Shown one piece after another: positions 4,945-5,037 of a stretch of 5,037 nt of DNA. Below the pieces are notes generated by a model, which was not told the DNA's origin, searched no databases, and saw only the letters and a program-made list of their open reading frames with translations. Each line of letters starts with the position of its first letter. Position 1 is the stretch's first letter. Origin of the DNA: Balneolales bacterium (GTDB lineage: Bacteria > Bacteroidota > Rhodothermia > Balneolales > Natronogracilivirgulaceae); NCBI GenBank assembly GCA_007135895.1, contig SLHZ01000032.1:1-5037 (forward strand). The letters run 5' to 3'. The position numbers and the translations under genes are program-made.

Positions 4945-5037
4945 TTGACACTCACAGTTTTGATATTGGTGAACTCGCGAATACCCGGACGGGAAAGTTC
5001 ACGGCCGTAACCGCTGGCCTTGATTCCCCCGAAAGGC
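4941..5037 (-). CDS. Aldehyde dehydrogenase C-terminus, probably succinate-semialdehyde dehydrogenase (truncated by window edge)
   Basis: Only the last 31 codons, the stop and one leading base are present. The peptide contains PFGGIKASGYGREL followed by GIREFTNIKTV and ends in SVK. PFGGxKxSGxGRE is the conserved C-terminal segment of NAD(P)-dependent aldehyde dehydrogenases, and the GIREFxNIKTV ending is typical of the succinate-semialdehyde dehydrogenase-like group. These cytoplasmic enzymes oxidise aldehydes to acids; the succinate-semialdehyde form completes GABA and putrescine breakdown to succinate. The TGA stop overlaps the aguA ATG by four bases (ATGA), so the two genes are almost certainly in one operon. 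The catalytic Cys and the NAD site lie outside the window, so the exact substrate cannot be decided. Membership of the family is secure; the succinate-semialdehyde assignment is moderate. Confidence 0.85.
   Translation of the reverse strand, partial: PFGGIKASGYGRELSRPGIREFTNIKTVSVK

Overview
All recognisable genes in this window lie on the minus strand, so the text runs in transcription order from the high-coordinate end. It looks like ordinary chromosomal sequence from a member of the Bacteroidota or a related phylum such as Balneolota or Rhodothermota. Four things point that way, none decisive alone: the GatB sequence reads HPGTLP where many other bacteria have a LPGALP-type motif; most genes lack a clear Shine-Dalgarno sequence; one candidate promoter fits the TAnnTTTG -7 box of that group; and there is a lipoprotein with a thioredoxin-like C-terminus behind a beta-rich N-terminus. 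Base composition is moderate, slightly GC-rich by eye.

Region 1 (5037 to 3306) is a tight cluster. It begins with the last 31 codons of an aldehyde dehydrogenase, probably of the succinate-semialdehyde dehydrogenase type. Its TGA overlaps the ATG of an agmatine deiminase gene (aguA) in an ATGA arrangement. A small exported, single-domain rhodanese follows about 7 nt after the aguA stop. The first two genes would fit agmatine/putrescine catabolism towards succinate; the rhodanese has no obvious role in that pathway.

Region 2 (3305 to 3121) is a 185-bp gap holding the most striking structure in the window. At least eight perfect CTYRAG hexamers (CTTAAG, CTTGAG, CTCAAG), plus two degenerate ones, recur every 12 or 13 bp, in a 49-bp higher-order tandem repeat. 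It sits directly upstream of gatB, possibly inside its 5' leader.

Region 3 (3120 to 224) holds gatB (Asp/Glu-tRNA amidotransferase subunit B, complete). After 14 nt comes a lipoprotein whose C-terminal thioredoxin/TlpA-like domain has lost both redox cysteines.

Region 4 (223 to 1) is a 174-bp gap with a degenerate 22-bp tandem repeat and a 26-bp quasi-palindrome. It is followed by the start of tpiA (triosephosphate isomerase): 16 codons with the catalytic Asn and Lys visible and a strong AAGGAG ribosome-binding site.

No tRNA, rRNA, CRISPR array, insertion sequence or phage gene was seen. The coding genes are conventional; the possibly undescribed material is the two intergenic repeat arrays and, to a lesser degree, the cysteine-free thioredoxin-like lipoprotein.
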